Assembly: GCA_016841005.1 (NCBI GenBank)
Contig: JAEORG010000231.1
Location: forward strand, 1-47,637
Origin: Candidatus Thorarchaeota archaeon
GTDB lineage: Archaea > Asgardarchaeota > Thorarchaeia > Thorarchaeales > Thorarchaeaceae
DNA length: 47,637 nt
Reading direction: 5' to 3'
Both the position numbers and the translations under genes were made by a program. This document shows positions 26,132 to 34,468 of the stretch, piece by piece. A model generated the notes under the pieces. The model saw only the letters and a list, made by a program, of their open reading frames with translations, was not told the DNA's origin and ran no database searches. Position 1 is the stretch's first letter. Every line of letters starts with the position of its first letter.

Positions 26132-26174
26132 TGTCGGTTATTGTTCATTGTCGATTGTTGACGATATTTGTCGA
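26132..26174 (+). repeat. Repeated TGTCG motifs upstream of a regulatory operon
   Basis: TGTCG occurs at about 26132, 26149 and 26169. The last two are part of TTGTCGA copies exactly 20 bases apart, two helical turns. They precede a small operon ending in a winged-helix protein and could be its binding sites; chance is also possible. Confidence 0.3.
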
Positions 26175-26199
26175 ATCTTTACGATGGTGAGTACCAAAG

Positions 26200-26556
26200 A
26201 TGACCTATAGACACAAACGCGAAAAGTGTGCTCCAGAAACGAAGGAGATTCTTGAAGACGTTTTTAAAATCGAGAAGGAAGAATATGGATGTCTGGATTG
26301 TGCGGAATCTGTTAGAATTGGAAATCCGATGGAAAAGATTCTTGCAGAAGAAGCCCCACATACAACCATAAAGAGTCAAGCAGAAACTGTGCTAGACGAA
26401 GTAGAAGGGACTGAAGAGAAACTTCAGAGTAAAGAAACCAGTCAAATGGAAACATATGTTTCTTCTCAGAAAATTGACACATCAGAAACGGAAAAATCGC
26501 TCGAGAAGAAAAAGAAAAGAAGCTATGTCGAATTTCGTAAGGATTACAGAGGATAG
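26200..26556 (+). CDS. Small charged hypothetical protein
   Basis: I do not recognise this 118-residue protein. It is lysine and glutamate-rich and probably disordered or coiled: a short N-terminal part with three cysteines (KCAPE and EYGCLDCAES), a central ETVLDEVEGTEEKLQ segment and a basic C-terminus (LEKKKKRSYVEFRK). GGTGAG lies nine bases before the ATG. The stop overlaps the GGGGGAGG ribosome site of the winged-helix gene, so they are an operon. The three cysteines could bind a metal, but there is no complete ribbon. Confidence 0.62.
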   Translation: MTYRHKREKCAPETKEILEDVFKIEKEEYGCLDCAESVRIGNPMEKILAEEAPHTTIKSQAETVLDEVEGTEEKLQSKETSQMETYVSSQKIDTSETEKSLEKKKKRSYVEFRKDYRG

Positions 26557-26569
26557 GGGGAGGACAATA

Positions 26570-26947
26570 ATGGAGAAGGACACCGAACTCGTAAAATTAA
26601 GAAAAGAGATTAAGATACTCAGAGATACTGTTTCAAACCTAACCAAGACGATTGACGATCTAAAGACAAAGGTAGTAAATGATGAGCCTAATGTGTCGGA
26701 TAAGGCTGGAAATGATTACCGGATATTCCAAGATTCAGAGAGTTGTCTAAGTCAGGACGCCAGTTGGATACGTCTAATGAATCTGTTGCAGAATACAAAT
26801 TCAGGACTATCTGCTGCAGAGGCTGCCATTAAGTGGGGTAAATCAAGATCGAGAACCAGTGAAGTTTTGAATAAGCTTGCTGATGAAGGACACCTCGTGA
26901 AATACAGAGATGGACGTGAAATTAAGTTCAGAACTACTGATGATTAG
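26570..26947 (+). CDS. Coiled-coil winged-helix DNA-binding protein
   Basis: The longest frame starts at 26456 in a poorly coding stretch overlapping the previous gene; the ATG at 26570 follows GGGGGAGG by six bases and is clearly the start (125 residues). The N-terminus is a coiled coil (KLRKEIKILRDTVSNLTKTI), and the C-terminal 60 residues are a winged helix: SWIRLMNLLQ, a recognition helix near GKSRSRTSEVLNKLADEG, and a wing YRDGREIKFR. A coil-dimerised transcription factor is likely. The 98 bases before the following gene could allow joint regulation with it. Confidence 0.82.
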   Translation: MEKDTELVKLRKEIKILRDTVSNLTKTIDDLKTKVVNDEPNVSDKAGNDYRIFQDSESCLSQDASWIRLMNLLQNTNSGLSAAEAAIKWGKSRSRTSEVLNKLADEGHLVKYRDGREIKFRTTDD

Positions 26948-27045
26948 GAATTGGACGTACTAAATTGTACATTCATATCAATTCAGGTATTCTTAAGTAG
27001 AATGGATTGCTCACCACTTGGTGTACTGCTAATCGGGGTGCAATC

Positions 27046-28827
27046 GTGAGTAGCTCTGAAAAAACGAGAGAATCAGGGTCTGAAGCGAAAGACGTGTCTG
27101 TTTATACTCGTCTACTATTCGAACTTAACGTATCTGCTCAGGATGCAGTGAGAGATTTTGCACTTCAGGATATTGATGACAAGGAAGGATTGGAAGCAAA
27201 ACGAATAGCTATGCATGATGCATTCACCACACTCTATGATGAAGTTGCGAAGTTCAGCGAAGAGATAATGGGAGAAGAATTTGATCTTGCATACCTCCGA
27301 AATAGATTGGCAAACGCTGATGGAGAAACAAGAGAACAATTAGAAGAAGCAATGGCAGAAATTCAAGAGCAGGCTCAAAGTAACCTGGCGGATATATGGA
27401 TGGCACGAGTCTTGGCTTGGCTTCATCAGGCTGCAGCAGCGAGCGGTCCTTTCGTAGAAAATGAACATGAGGACAAAAGTATCAGCGCATCTCGACACCT
27501 TGCAGCAGTTTACACAATGCTAGAGAAACCATTCTCTGCAATTCCTTCCACTGTAGATGGAACACAGAAGCTTCGAAGAGTTGCGCTTGGATTCAAAGCT
27601 TATGGATTAATAAAAGACTCATCGGATTCTGAGAGCAAAGAGCTTGCAGAGATTCTTGGGAAAAACAGGAGTGCAGAGGCAGAATTCTACGATGAGTTCG
27701 TAAATGAATTAATTGGCCAAGAGAGTGTCTTCAGACAGGCATTCAATCCATTCGACGAACTGATTTGGAGAGATATCTTAAGCTCGTTCATATTTGAGCA
27801 GGCAACAGATTTGTATAATGAGGCGATACCATATTTCAAGAAATCAAAGACATTGGACAAACAGAAAATTAGTACCTTAAAAGCTTGGAAACATAATACA
27901 GCGGGATTAAGTGAAGTCTATCTTGGAATGACATACAACGATATTGCTGATGCCCAGATGCGAGATGGAAATCTAGAAGATGCAGCGAAACTCTATACAG
28001 TTGCTTCAGAGGCATTTGGTCGAGCAGAGAAACTCTTTGCAGAAATAGTAACACTTCAAGGAAATGCAGATCAATCACGAATTGATAAGGAGCAAAAGAA
28101 AGCGCAGGCTTACTTCTGCAAAGCTGAATCTTCAGTTCAAACACTATCACACCTTTTGGTAGTCAACAATATCGAAGAGGCATTTGTTGTTCTCAGAGAG
28201 ATTTTCAAAGATTTGAAGAAAGCTGAAAAATCTGCAAAGACCAGAGAGCTCACAGCTGCAATTCGTGAAAACCTAAGGATATTCTCTTTTGTTGAAGAAT
28301 TACTAAAGAAGAAACCAAAAGATGCTACAAGCATTGCGCAACAGATTGCCTTTGCTCAAGATCTTAGAAAAGAGGGACTTATCCAGGATGTGCAGAAATC
28401 CCTCGATGCGGCAACAGAACAGCTTACTGAAGATCCTTCAGAATCTATTGAATCCATTAGAGAGGCACTAATTAGTCTAGGGATTCTTCTAAGCTTAGAA
28501 ACTACTGATGAGGAGGTCAGCAATCTAAGAAACAAGACACTGGCTCTGCTCAACCATGTCAAGTATGTTATTCAATTTAGGTTGAGTTCTAATTTACAGC
28601 ATGGTGTTAAATTCATCATGTCAAGGATTCTGGAAAATCTACATGCAGCAGAAGCAGCATCATTTTACAATGTGATAGGAAATCAAGAAGAAGCTGATGA
28701 ACTTACAGATCTGGGAAAACTTGCATTATCGACTGCATTTGCATCTGAAGCTCAGGTCTTCTCAAGACAGTCAGAACAGTGGGCATTTCGTGCTCAGGTG
28801 GAGAGGTCTGGTGCATTTTCTCGATAG
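27046..28827 (+). CDS. TPR-like/coiled-coil protein, N-terminal fragment
   Basis: The frame opens at 27007, but GTG at 27046 has GGGGTG five bases upstream and begins SSSEKTRESG, so I take it as the start. The 593 residues are almost all helical, with TPR-like pairs such as LAYLRNRLAN, NDIADAQMRDGNLEDAAKLYTVASEAFGRAEKLF and SFYNVIGNQEEADELTDLGKLAL. No signal peptide, membrane segment or catalytic motif is seen. It ends abruptly in RSGAFSR-stop, while the neighbouring frame continues with the same helical composition, so this is likely the front of a longer protein broken by a one-base loss. It may be a scaffold. I do not recognise a specific family. Confidence 0.72.
   Translation: MSSSEKTRESGSEAKDVSVYTRLLFELNVSAQDAVRDFALQDIDDKEGLEAKRIAMHDAFTTLYDEVAKFSEEIMGEEFDLAYLRNRLANADGETREQLEEAMAEIQEQAQSNLADIWMARVLAWLHQAAAASGPFVENEHEDKSISASRHLAAVYTMLEKPFSAIPSTVDGTQKLRRVALGFKAYGLIKDSSDSESKELAEILGKNRSAEAEFYDEFVNELIGQESVFRQAFNPFDELIWRDILSSFIFEQATDLYNEAIPYFKKSKTLDKQKISTLKAWKHNTAGLSEVYLGMTYNDIADAQMRDGNLEDAAKLYTVASEAFGRAEKLFAEIVTLQGNADQSRIDKEQKKAQAYFCKAESSVQTLSHLLVVNNIEEAFVVLREIFKDLKKAEKSAKTRELTAAIRENLRIFSFVEELLKKKPKDATSIAQQIAFAQDLRKEGLIQDVQKSLDAATEQLTEDPSESIESIREALISLGILLSLETTDEEVSNLRNKTLALLNHVKYVIQFRLSSNLQHGVKFIMSRILENLHAAEAASFYNVIGNQEEADELTDLGKLALSTAFASEAQVFSRQSEQWAFRAQVERSGAFSR
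28816..28819 (+). other. Probable frameshift site (TTTT run)
   Basis: Adding one T to this run joins the two frames as ERSGAFFSIEDELAIYDDD without a stop. The sequence does not show a clean slippery heptamer, so an assembly or mutational single-base deletion is more likely than programmed frameshifting. Confidence 0.6.
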
Positions 28828-29369
28828 AAGATGAGTTAGCAATCTATGATGATGATAACGAAAATATCGAGTCGGCATTGAAGGCACATGATGCATCAAT
28901 TTTGAGGATAAAACATGCAGTGGCTGCGTTTGAATCGGCAGCTGAAGAACTAGACACCGTTAGCGGAGAACTGATTCGTAAGAGAAATAATGTCGAATCA
29001 CAGGTTCAACAACTCCAGGGTGTTGTAATGAAATTCAAAGGGGACCTAATGAGGCTAGAGGGAGCAAAGAACGATTTCATGGGAGAATATCTCTCAAGAA
29101 AAGGAGAGAAATCGAAGGCCAGTAGATACTTCGATTCTGCGAAAGATCAATTAAGAGAAGCTGTCGGAAATTATACTGTTGCAGCACAAGTCTTTCAACA
29201 AGTAGGGGATCTTGAAGCAGCCCAGAATGTTGACAGTAAGGCAAGGACTGCAGACATTCTTGCAAGGAGCATTTGGGATAATAGGCAACGAGTAAGTCAA
29301 GATCAAGAACCAAATTACAAAGGAGACAACGAATTGGTTGCGCTCTATCTGGGTGGGTCTGCAAGCTAG
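28818..29369 (+). CDS. TPR-like/coiled-coil protein, C-terminal fragment (frameshifted)
   Basis: This part is read in a different frame from the preceding fragment. The frame technically opens with an ATG at 28779, but its first dozen residues (GISCSGGEVWC) are cysteine and tryptophan-rich and unlike the rest, and there is no ribosome site. From SIEDELAIYDDD onward it is again acidic and helical, with a long coil (LDTVSGELIRKRNNVESQ, QQLQGVVMKFKGDLMRL) and a TPR-like pair (GEKSKASRYFDSAKDQLREAVG). The simplest reading is one gene of about 775 residues with a lost base in the TTTT run at 28816. A separate short gene with no proper start is the weaker alternative. Confidence 0.65.
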   Translation, partial: FSIEDELAIYDDDNENIESALKAHDASILRIKHAVAAFESAAEELDTVSGELIRKRNNVESQVQQLQGVVMKFKGDLMRLEGAKNDFMGEYLSRKGEKSKASRYFDSAKDQLREAVGNYTVAAQVFQQVGDLEAAQNVDSKARTADILARSIWDNRQRVSQDQEPNYKGDNELVALYLGGSAS

Positions 29370-29401
29370 GCTGTATATTGACTCTTCCAAAATAATAGAA
29401 A

Positions 29402-29422
29402 AGCCCCAATCAATGTGGGGCT
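29402..29422. terminator. Bidirectional hairpin terminator
   Basis: AGCCCCA and TGGGGCT form a seven-base perfect stem with a seven-base loop, between convergent genes. It is followed by a T-rich stretch on the plus side (AATTTTG) and more clearly on the minus side (TTTTCTATTATTTT). It overlaps the stop of atpI. Confidence 0.6.
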
Positions 29423-31601
29423 AATTTTGTGCTATTGCTGCTGCAGCAACAACAGTCGCTGGAACACTTGTGAAAAGGCGCTTTGCTTTAAACGGAGCAA
29501 ATGCGATTCCACCTGCATGGTAGAACTTACTGAACCACTCAACAAAGTGCAACCTCAAGGTATGCATGAAAGCAAGCAGTCCTTCAAGGATTCCAACAAT
29601 AAGACTCCCAATTGCAGCTCCAACCAATGACATCTGTGGTAGAAATGTCGTACCATGATGATTGAATGATTCAGGAATTATAACAAGTCCTCCAATGCTC
29701 AGGGGCGGAAATGTCATCACAAGTAGAGTTTCTGTAAAGGAAAAGAACACACCGCTCAAGATTACATGTACTGTATTTAGAGCGAAGATACGCGCATAGC
29801 TAACAGTGTGACTAATCATTCCAAGAGCAGATTCAAGGAAGTGAACTGCTCCATCCATACCGTGTCTGAAAGCTAGTACTGCCATAAGGATCATTGGTAC
29901 AACAAATGCGATGATGGTGAAAGTCATTGGTGCTATCGGAAGTGAAGGATAGACACCATTGTTACCAGTACCATAGCCAATACCTACGAGTGGTAACCAG
30001 AGGTTAATAGAACCATCAGGACTAAACCATGAGTTGATGTCGTTGTAACTAACACCAAAGACTAAGTTGATGAAACCAAGATAGAGCCAAAGATAGGCAA
30101 TACTAATGATTCCTTCATCCCATTCTTTGTGCTTGAATTTGTTATAGATATCCAAAAGAATACCCAGTGAAATCTGTATGACACCTACTTCTATGGAGAG
30201 TTTAAGCATATGTGATGCCCTGTATACATTAGGTTCTCCATCAATATAGTGCGCAAATATGGGCCACATCGGTTCAATGACAGTTTCAGAACCGAAGAAG
30301 CTACCGAAGAGAAATCCACCTAGTATAGCGAAAATACCCATCATTACGAGACCGGTTCCACCATTCTGGACATAGCCCATAATCTGACCCCAATCATCAC
30401 CTTTCCTTGTGGCACGAATGGCTGCAAGCCCAATGATTAGAATTAGCAATCCTTGTCCAACATCAGCAAACACAAGCCCGAAGATGAGTGGGAAGGAAAG
30501 CCACATGATCTTAGTTGGATCGAGATCATGCTTTGAGGGAGTACCATATGCAGAAACAACGTCCTCTGTGGATTTCATGAATTTAGGATTATCCAGATAT
30601 GTTGGTGAGTCGTGTTCTGCGAAATCAGGCTCATCGAAAGCTAGAGTGTAAGCGGTACCGACAATATCTGTGAGCAGACGTTCAAGTTTCTCTTGATGTC
30701 CTTCTGGAACCCAGCCCCATGCTTTTACTGATGACTCTGTGTAAACGAAATATGATTTAACAGATACTCTGGCTTTTTCGATTTCAAGAATCTCCCAGGT
30801 AGCAAGTATTTGGGCACCCCACTCCTTGGCAACCGATTCTTTTCTTGCAGTTAATTGGTCTATCGACTTTTCGAGTTTCTGAATCTCTTCGGCCGCTGCA
30901 TCTGCAATCTCTTCTGGACTTCCTTCATAGTCAGGAGGAATAGAAAACGTTTCGAAACCGATTGCCGTAAAGATTCTCTCTGCAGCGTCTTTTCTCTCAA
31001 CAGGGATACTTACGCTTGCAATATGAGTCCCCTTTGTCTTGGGAGCAGGTACTGCACGAAACACATAGGCTTCTTCTGTGACCTCATTTAGGCTCCATTC
31101 TAGTTTACTCAATCTACCAGACTCTATTTTTCCAGCAGTTGTGTATGTATACTCGGTGGTTCCAATCATGCCAAGATTAAGCCCAAGAGGTTTCAATGCA
31201 AGAGCAATATCTCGAAGACCTTTCTGGCGTTCAAGCTCCTGAGAAAGCGTTGCCAATTCTCTGTCAGTTTCAAGAACTTCGTTTTCTACTGATTGAATCA
31301 CCTGAGAAACTTGCTCTAGCGAATCAGATAATAATCTGTCAGAAACTGAAGTTTTCTCACCTACACCTCGAGATGTGTCAAGGTTCAATGATTCTATAAC
31401 CGAAGCAATTCTGTCGCTGACAGCAAAGACTGTTTCCTCATCCCGTGTTCTTTTGCTATCTAAAAGCCCTGCTTGATGCCGCACATCAATTGGCTCAAAA
31501 AGTCCAAATTCCTCAAGAGCAAGTATCATTTTTCGTTCAAGGTCAATATGCGATACGACCTTCGCTACCAGCATTTTTGAGGGGCTCATTCTAAGACCCA
31601 T
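29421..31601 (-). CDS. atpI: A-type (V/A) ATP synthase membrane subunit I
   Basis: Subunit I is the stator and ion half-channel subunit of the archaeal rotary ATPase. The N-terminal half is soluble with long coiled coils (QVIQSVENEVLETDRELATL), and the C-terminal half has about seven to eight membrane spans beginning MWLSFPLIFGLVFADVGQGLLIL, with the family-typical GMISHTVSYARIFALN. About 726 residues. The longest frame begins with GTG at 31613; the ATG at 31601 has GGTGA eight bases upstream. It is alone on the minus strand and divergent from atpH, unlike the usual single atp operon in which I is followed by K. Confidence 0.93.
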   Translation of the reverse strand: MGLRMSPSKMLVAKVVSHIDLERKMILALEEFGLFEPIDVRHQAGLLDSKRTRDEETVFAVSDRIASVIESLNLDTSRGVGEKTSVSDRLLSDSLEQVSQVIQSVENEVLETDRELATLSQELERQKGLRDIALALKPLGLNLGMIGTTEYTYTTAGKIESGRLSKLEWSLNEVTEEAYVFRAVPAPKTKGTHIASVSIPVERKDAAERIFTAIGFETFSIPPDYEGSPEEIADAAAEEIQKLEKSIDQLTARKESVAKEWGAQILATWEILEIEKARVSVKSYFVYTESSVKAWGWVPEGHQEKLERLLTDIVGTAYTLAFDEPDFAEHDSPTYLDNPKFMKSTEDVVSAYGTPSKHDLDPTKIMWLSFPLIFGLVFADVGQGLLILIIGLAAIRATRKGDDWGQIMGYVQNGGTGLVMMGIFAILGGFLFGSFFGSETVIEPMWPIFAHYIDGEPNVYRASHMLKLSIEVGVIQISLGILLDIYNKFKHKEWDEGIISIAYLWLYLGFINLVFGVSYNDINSWFSPDGSINLWLPLVGIGYGTGNNGVYPSLPIAPMTFTIIAFVVPMILMAVLAFRHGMDGAVHFLESALGMISHTVSYARIFALNTVHVILSGVFFSFTETLLVMTFPPLSIGGLVIIPESFNHHGTTFLPQMSLVGAAIGSLIVGILEGLLAFMHTLRLHFVEWFSKFYHAGGIAFAPFKAKRLFTSVPATVVAAAAIAQN

Positions 31602-31633
31602 AGTACTTTTCACCGCAATCTATGTACTCTAGT

Positions 31634-31640
31634 GTATATC
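31634..31640 (-). promoter_or_regulatory. TATA-like element of atpI
   Basis: The minus strand reads GATATAC about 36 bases before the preferred atpI ATG. It is the best TATA candidate for this orphaned atpI unit. Confidence 0.35.
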
Positions 31641-31717
31641 GAGGTGTTTAACCTGTAAACTAGGTGTGCATCTCAGAGCCTAGCTAGCTACAGATAAGCA
31701 TTATGACGTGCCTTAAT

Positions 31718-31724
31718 CTTTATC
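31718..31724 (+). promoter_or_regulatory. TATA-like element of atpH-atpE
   Basis: CTTTATC lies about 50 bases before the atpH ATG, in the 172-base region shared with the divergent atpI. GAGGAATTAACG before the ATG is the ribosome site. Confidence 0.4.
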
Positions 31725-31773
31725 AGGGGATAGATTTTCTAGACAATCGCCTCAATATTCCGAGGAATTAACG

Positions 31774-32094
31774 ATGGAATCAACACAGGACGGCATTGAA
31801 CAGATACACGCTGCTGAGGAAGCAGCTCGTAAGCGAATTGAAGAGGCCGAGATGCGTGCTCGGTCTATGAAGGACGAGGCTGAGAAGGAGTCACGAACCA
31901 TCCTGAAACAAGCAGAAGATAATGGTAACCGAGAAGCAACACGTTTGTTGGAAGGTGTGACGAAGGACTCAGGGAAAATGGAAGGAAAGATCCAGAGCGA
32001 AACGGAGGCGCACATAAAGGACATTATCGCAGAGGCAGAAAAGAAAAAGACTGATGCCATTAAGACTGCGGTAAAGATTCTCTTGGAGGAGTGA
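31774..32094 (+). CDS. atpH: A-type ATP synthase subunit H (peripheral stalk)
   Basis: This 106-residue, nearly continuous right-handed coiled coil has the alanine/glutamate/lysine pattern of archaeal subunit H (AAEEAARKRIEEAEMRARS, then KTAVKILLEE at the end). Subunit H pairs with E to make the peripheral stalk. GAGG is eight bases before the ATG, and atpE follows four bases after its stop, so the pair is an operon. Low complexity makes the call depend partly on this context, which is strong. Confidence 0.85.
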   Translation: MESTQDGIEQIHAAEEAARKRIEEAEMRARSMKDEAEKESRTILKQAEDNGNREATRLLEGVTKDSGKMEGKIQSETEAHIKDIIAEAEKKKTDAIKTAVKILLEE

Positions 32095-32098
32095 TATC

Positions 32099-32719
32099 AT
32101 GAGTGGTATTGATAATATCGTTGGTATGATCGAAGAGAAGACCAAGGAAAAAGTGCAAGACATTTTGAAAGAGGCGGAGGCGCAAAAAGCACAGGTACTC
32201 GAATCTGCACGGAAGAAGGCTGAAGAGATCGAACAGAGAATCATCCAGAAGGCAGAAGTTGAGAGCAAGGCTGAACTGTCCAGACAAGAGGCAGGGGCAA
32301 AACTTCAATCTAAATACAAAGTCCTTGAGGCAAAAGAATCCGTCCTAAAGCAAGTTCTCGAGCATGCAGAAGAGAATCTTCACAAGGAAACAAAGGGAAA
32401 GAACTACAGTAAGCTCTTGACCGATTTGGCTGTAGCAGGTGGTGTTGCACTTGAGGAAGATAAGATTGAGCTTATCTTACCTAAAGGACATGATGCTCAT
32501 ATCACACCGACTGTAATTGCTAAAGCAATCTCTGAAGCAACAGGTAAGAAAGTGACTGCTTCGATTTCCAAGGAAACAGTTAGAGCTACTGGAGGCGTAA
32601 TAGTTAGAACTCAAGATGGTACACGTTGGGTAGACAACACCTTTGAGGCGCGGATGGAGCGTCTTGAGAAGAAAATCAGAGATGAAGTCTCCACAATGCT
32701 TTTTGTTGAAAAAGAGTAG
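32099..32719 (+). CDS. atpE: A-type ATP synthase subunit E (peripheral stalk)
   Basis: Subunit E links the stator to the catalytic head. The 206 residues have an N-terminal coiled coil (IVGMIEEKTKEKVQDILKEA) and a C-terminal alpha/beta head with RATGGVIVRTQDGTRWVDNTFEARMERL, the most conserved part of the family. GGAG/GTGATATC is the ribosome site. It is coupled to atpH and followed by convergent atpK. Confidence 0.93.
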   Translation: MSGIDNIVGMIEEKTKEKVQDILKEAEAQKAQVLESARKKAEEIEQRIIQKAEVESKAELSRQEAGAKLQSKYKVLEAKESVLKQVLEHAEENLHKETKGKNYSKLLTDLAVAGGVALEEDKIELILPKGHDAHITPTVIAKAISEATGKKVTASISKETVRATGGVIVRTQDGTRWVDNTFEARMERLEKKIRDEVSTMLFVEKE

Positions 32720-32727
32720 TCGGAACC

Positions 32728-32766
32728 GAGAGAGGGAGGGAGGGATAACCCAACCTCTTCTTCTCT
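32728..32766 (+). terminator. Polypurine tract and imperfect hairpin between atpE and atpK
   Basis: A run of GAGAGAGGGAGGGAGGGA is followed by CCTCTTCTTCTC, which could fold as an imperfect stem between convergent genes. It may end atpE transcription, or the G runs may form another structure. Weak evidence. Confidence 0.35.
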
Positions 32767-32788
32767 ACGACATCTGCATTTCTTATTC

Positions 32789-33178
32789 TTAATGAACTGG
32801 TATCAGCGATGGAATATATCCAACTAAAAGAAATGCAATTACAAATCCGTAAATTGCGATAGCCTCGATAAATACGACATAGAGAATCGATTTACCAAAG
32901 GTTTCGGGTTTTTCAGTAATTGCTCCAAGTGCAGCTGCGGATGCTGTACCCATTCCGATTCCAGCACCAGCTCCAGCGATACCTAGAGCAAGACCTGCAC
33001 CAACGGCAAGTCCCATTATTGCGTAGCCATATGTATCTGCAGCTTCTTGAAGTGCAGCAAAGCCATATGATGTACCTGCAGCAGATGCTGGCAGGGTCAG
33101 AATAGACATCACCATTGCAAATACGACTGCACCTAAGGTGAACAGCACAAAGCTGCTTGTCCGTGTATTGATTTTCAT
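32789..33178 (-). CDS. atpK: A-type ATP synthase proteolipid subunit K (c-type ring)
   Basis: This is the rotor ring subunit. The 129 residues contain a hydrophobic N-terminal segment with a signal-like end (LPASAAG), then a helical hairpin: AIMGLAVGAGLALGIAGAGAG and ILYVVFIEAIAIYGFVIAFLL, with the ion-binding glutamate E105 in the second helix. I see no obvious sodium-site glutamine pattern, so proton coupling is likely but not proven. AAGGAG lies before the ATG. It begins 18 bases after the atpC stop and is in an operon with it. Confidence 0.93.
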   Translation of the reverse strand: MKINTRTSSFVLFTLGAVVFAMVMSILTLPASAAGTSYGFAALQEAADTYGYAIMGLAVGAGLALGIAGAGAGIGMGTASAAALGAITEKPETFGKSILYVVFIEAIAIYGFVIAFLLVGYIPSLIPVH

Positions 33179-33196
33179 TGGGTTATCTCCTTGTAA

Positions 33197-34261
33197 TCAC
33201 CAAATTGTGATCATTCGTCTAATATTCTCGGCAGACTCGCCTCGTTCAATCCCCACGGCTATCGACCGAATGTTACGTGTTTCGTAGAACTTCAGGTTAA
33301 AAAAGCCTATGACTGTGCCCAAATGGAATGGATAAGCAGTCAGTTGCTGTTTCACACGCTGAGCAATATAATCCTCAATTGCTAGTTCAACCGACACTAA
33401 ATTATTTGATTCTTCATACATCCTAGCAATCCGGCCTGCTAGCTCTGCATATCTCGTTGATTCAAGTGCCGCTATGACTTCACGCCAGTTTGGTTTTGAG
33501 CGGATGCTCTCCATCAAGGATTTGGAACGTCCTGTAAACTGGACTAACGAGATATCTATGGCACGAGATTCAAGCTGAAGAGCAAGAGCCCTCAGCATAG
33601 TGAGAACATTTCTGAGATCAACACGGGCCTCGATAATATCTAAAACTCTCTTCTGATCCTCTTTTGGAAAATCATTTAGAACTTTCATCAGATTGCGTAA
33701 GTACCAAGATTCCACAGCAACCTCCAAAGGTGCTGTCGAGCTGAATTCTTCGTATTGCGGCATTTTTGTAAGAAGTGTGATTTTCAAATCCCAATAGGAT
33801 AGTTCATCGACAAAGCTCTGAACTGATTTTGCTTCTGCAAGATGTTCAAACTCCGCTTCCTGATCCGGAGAAGTAGGCACTGCAAACCGAAGAATTTCTT
33901 CTTTAACAAGCCCTACATGAATCCCACGTATCATAGATTTGATACTCTCAGCCAGAAACATCTTCATGTATGCATTAGCAAAACCACTCACTTTTCCGGA
34001 AAGTGATTTGGTCAAGTTATAGCTGACCTCTGCAAAGTTTCCAGAAAGAATCAGTGCTAGTTCATCCGGAGAAGGTGTACTCGATGGATGTGCCTTACTG
34101 ATTATGGGGCCGTAGTAGGTACCTGCAAGCATCTTAATGAACTCTTCATATGATTTCGACTGCAAAAGATGCTCGTATGAATCCAAGCGAAGAAAACGGG
34201 ACATCAAGCCACGAATCCTTGCATTGACAAAGCCAAATTCGTTTGCAGCATTTGAAATCAT
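33197..34261 (-). CDS. atpC: A-type ATP synthase subunit C (V-type subunit d-like)
   Basis: Subunit C caps the proteolipid ring and couples it to the central stalk. The mostly helical protein of about 354 residues has family segments such as NAANEFGFVNARIRGLMSRF at the start, VESWYLRNLMKVL, EARVDLRNVLTMLRAL and IGFFNLKFYETRNIRSIAVG near the end. The longest frame starts with TTG at 34273; the ATG at 34261 has GGTGA five bases before it. A TATA-like CTTATATCGC lies about 64 bases upstream. It forms an atpC-atpK operon. The catalytic A/B and stalk D/F genes are not in this window. Confidence 0.92.
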   Translation of the reverse strand: MISNAANEFGFVNARIRGLMSRFLRLDSYEHLLQSKSYEEFIKMLAGTYYGPIISKAHPSSTPSPDELALILSGNFAEVSYNLTKSLSGKVSGFANAYMKMFLAESIKSMIRGIHVGLVKEEILRFAVPTSPDQEAEFEHLAEAKSVQSFVDELSYWDLKITLLTKMPQYEEFSSTAPLEVAVESWYLRNLMKVLNDFPKEDQKRVLDIIEARVDLRNVLTMLRALALQLESRAIDISLVQFTGRSKSLMESIRSKPNWREVIAALESTRYAELAGRIARMYEESNNLVSVELAIEDYIAQRVKQQLTAYPFHLGTVIGFFNLKFYETRNIRSIAVGIERGESAENIRRMITIW

Positions 34262-34324
34262 GGTGTTCACCAAGAACGTCTCATCGTGGGAAGTTGACGC
34301 TGTGAATTACGACGGCAGTAATGT

Positions 34325-34334
34325 GCGATATAAG
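34325..34334 (-). promoter_or_regulatory. TATA-like element of atpC-atpK
   Basis: The minus strand reads CTTATATCGC about 64 bases before the atpC ATG, predicting a leader near 35 bases with the GGTGA ribosome site at its end. Confidence 0.45.
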
Positions 34335-34468
34335 GTTGACGTACTGGTACAACATCGAGCAATCAATTAAGAAATGTCCATACTATGTCAACCCCTCAAG
34401 ACTGATAGAATGAAGGTACTCTATTGAGAGCAGAGGATGCATCTCGCTTCTTAAGGTGATCATAATTC

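Noticed and set aside
27002..27049. Fifteen-codon leader peptide before the TPR gene
   Set aside because: It is short, has no clear ribosome site and overlaps the GTG start; nothing supports an attenuation role.
28810..28830. Programmed -1 frameshifting
   Set aside because: The TTTT run is not in a good slippery heptamer for the needed frames, and no downstream hairpin stands out.
28779..29369. Independent gene starting at ATG 28779
   Set aside because: No ribosome site, an atypical cysteine/tryptophan-rich first dozen residues, and seamless continuation with the previous frame after one added base.
34274..34468. tRNA or small RNA gene in the atpC upstream gap
   Set aside because: No cloverleaf pattern or GTTCGA-type T-loop could be seen; only a TATA-like element is supported.
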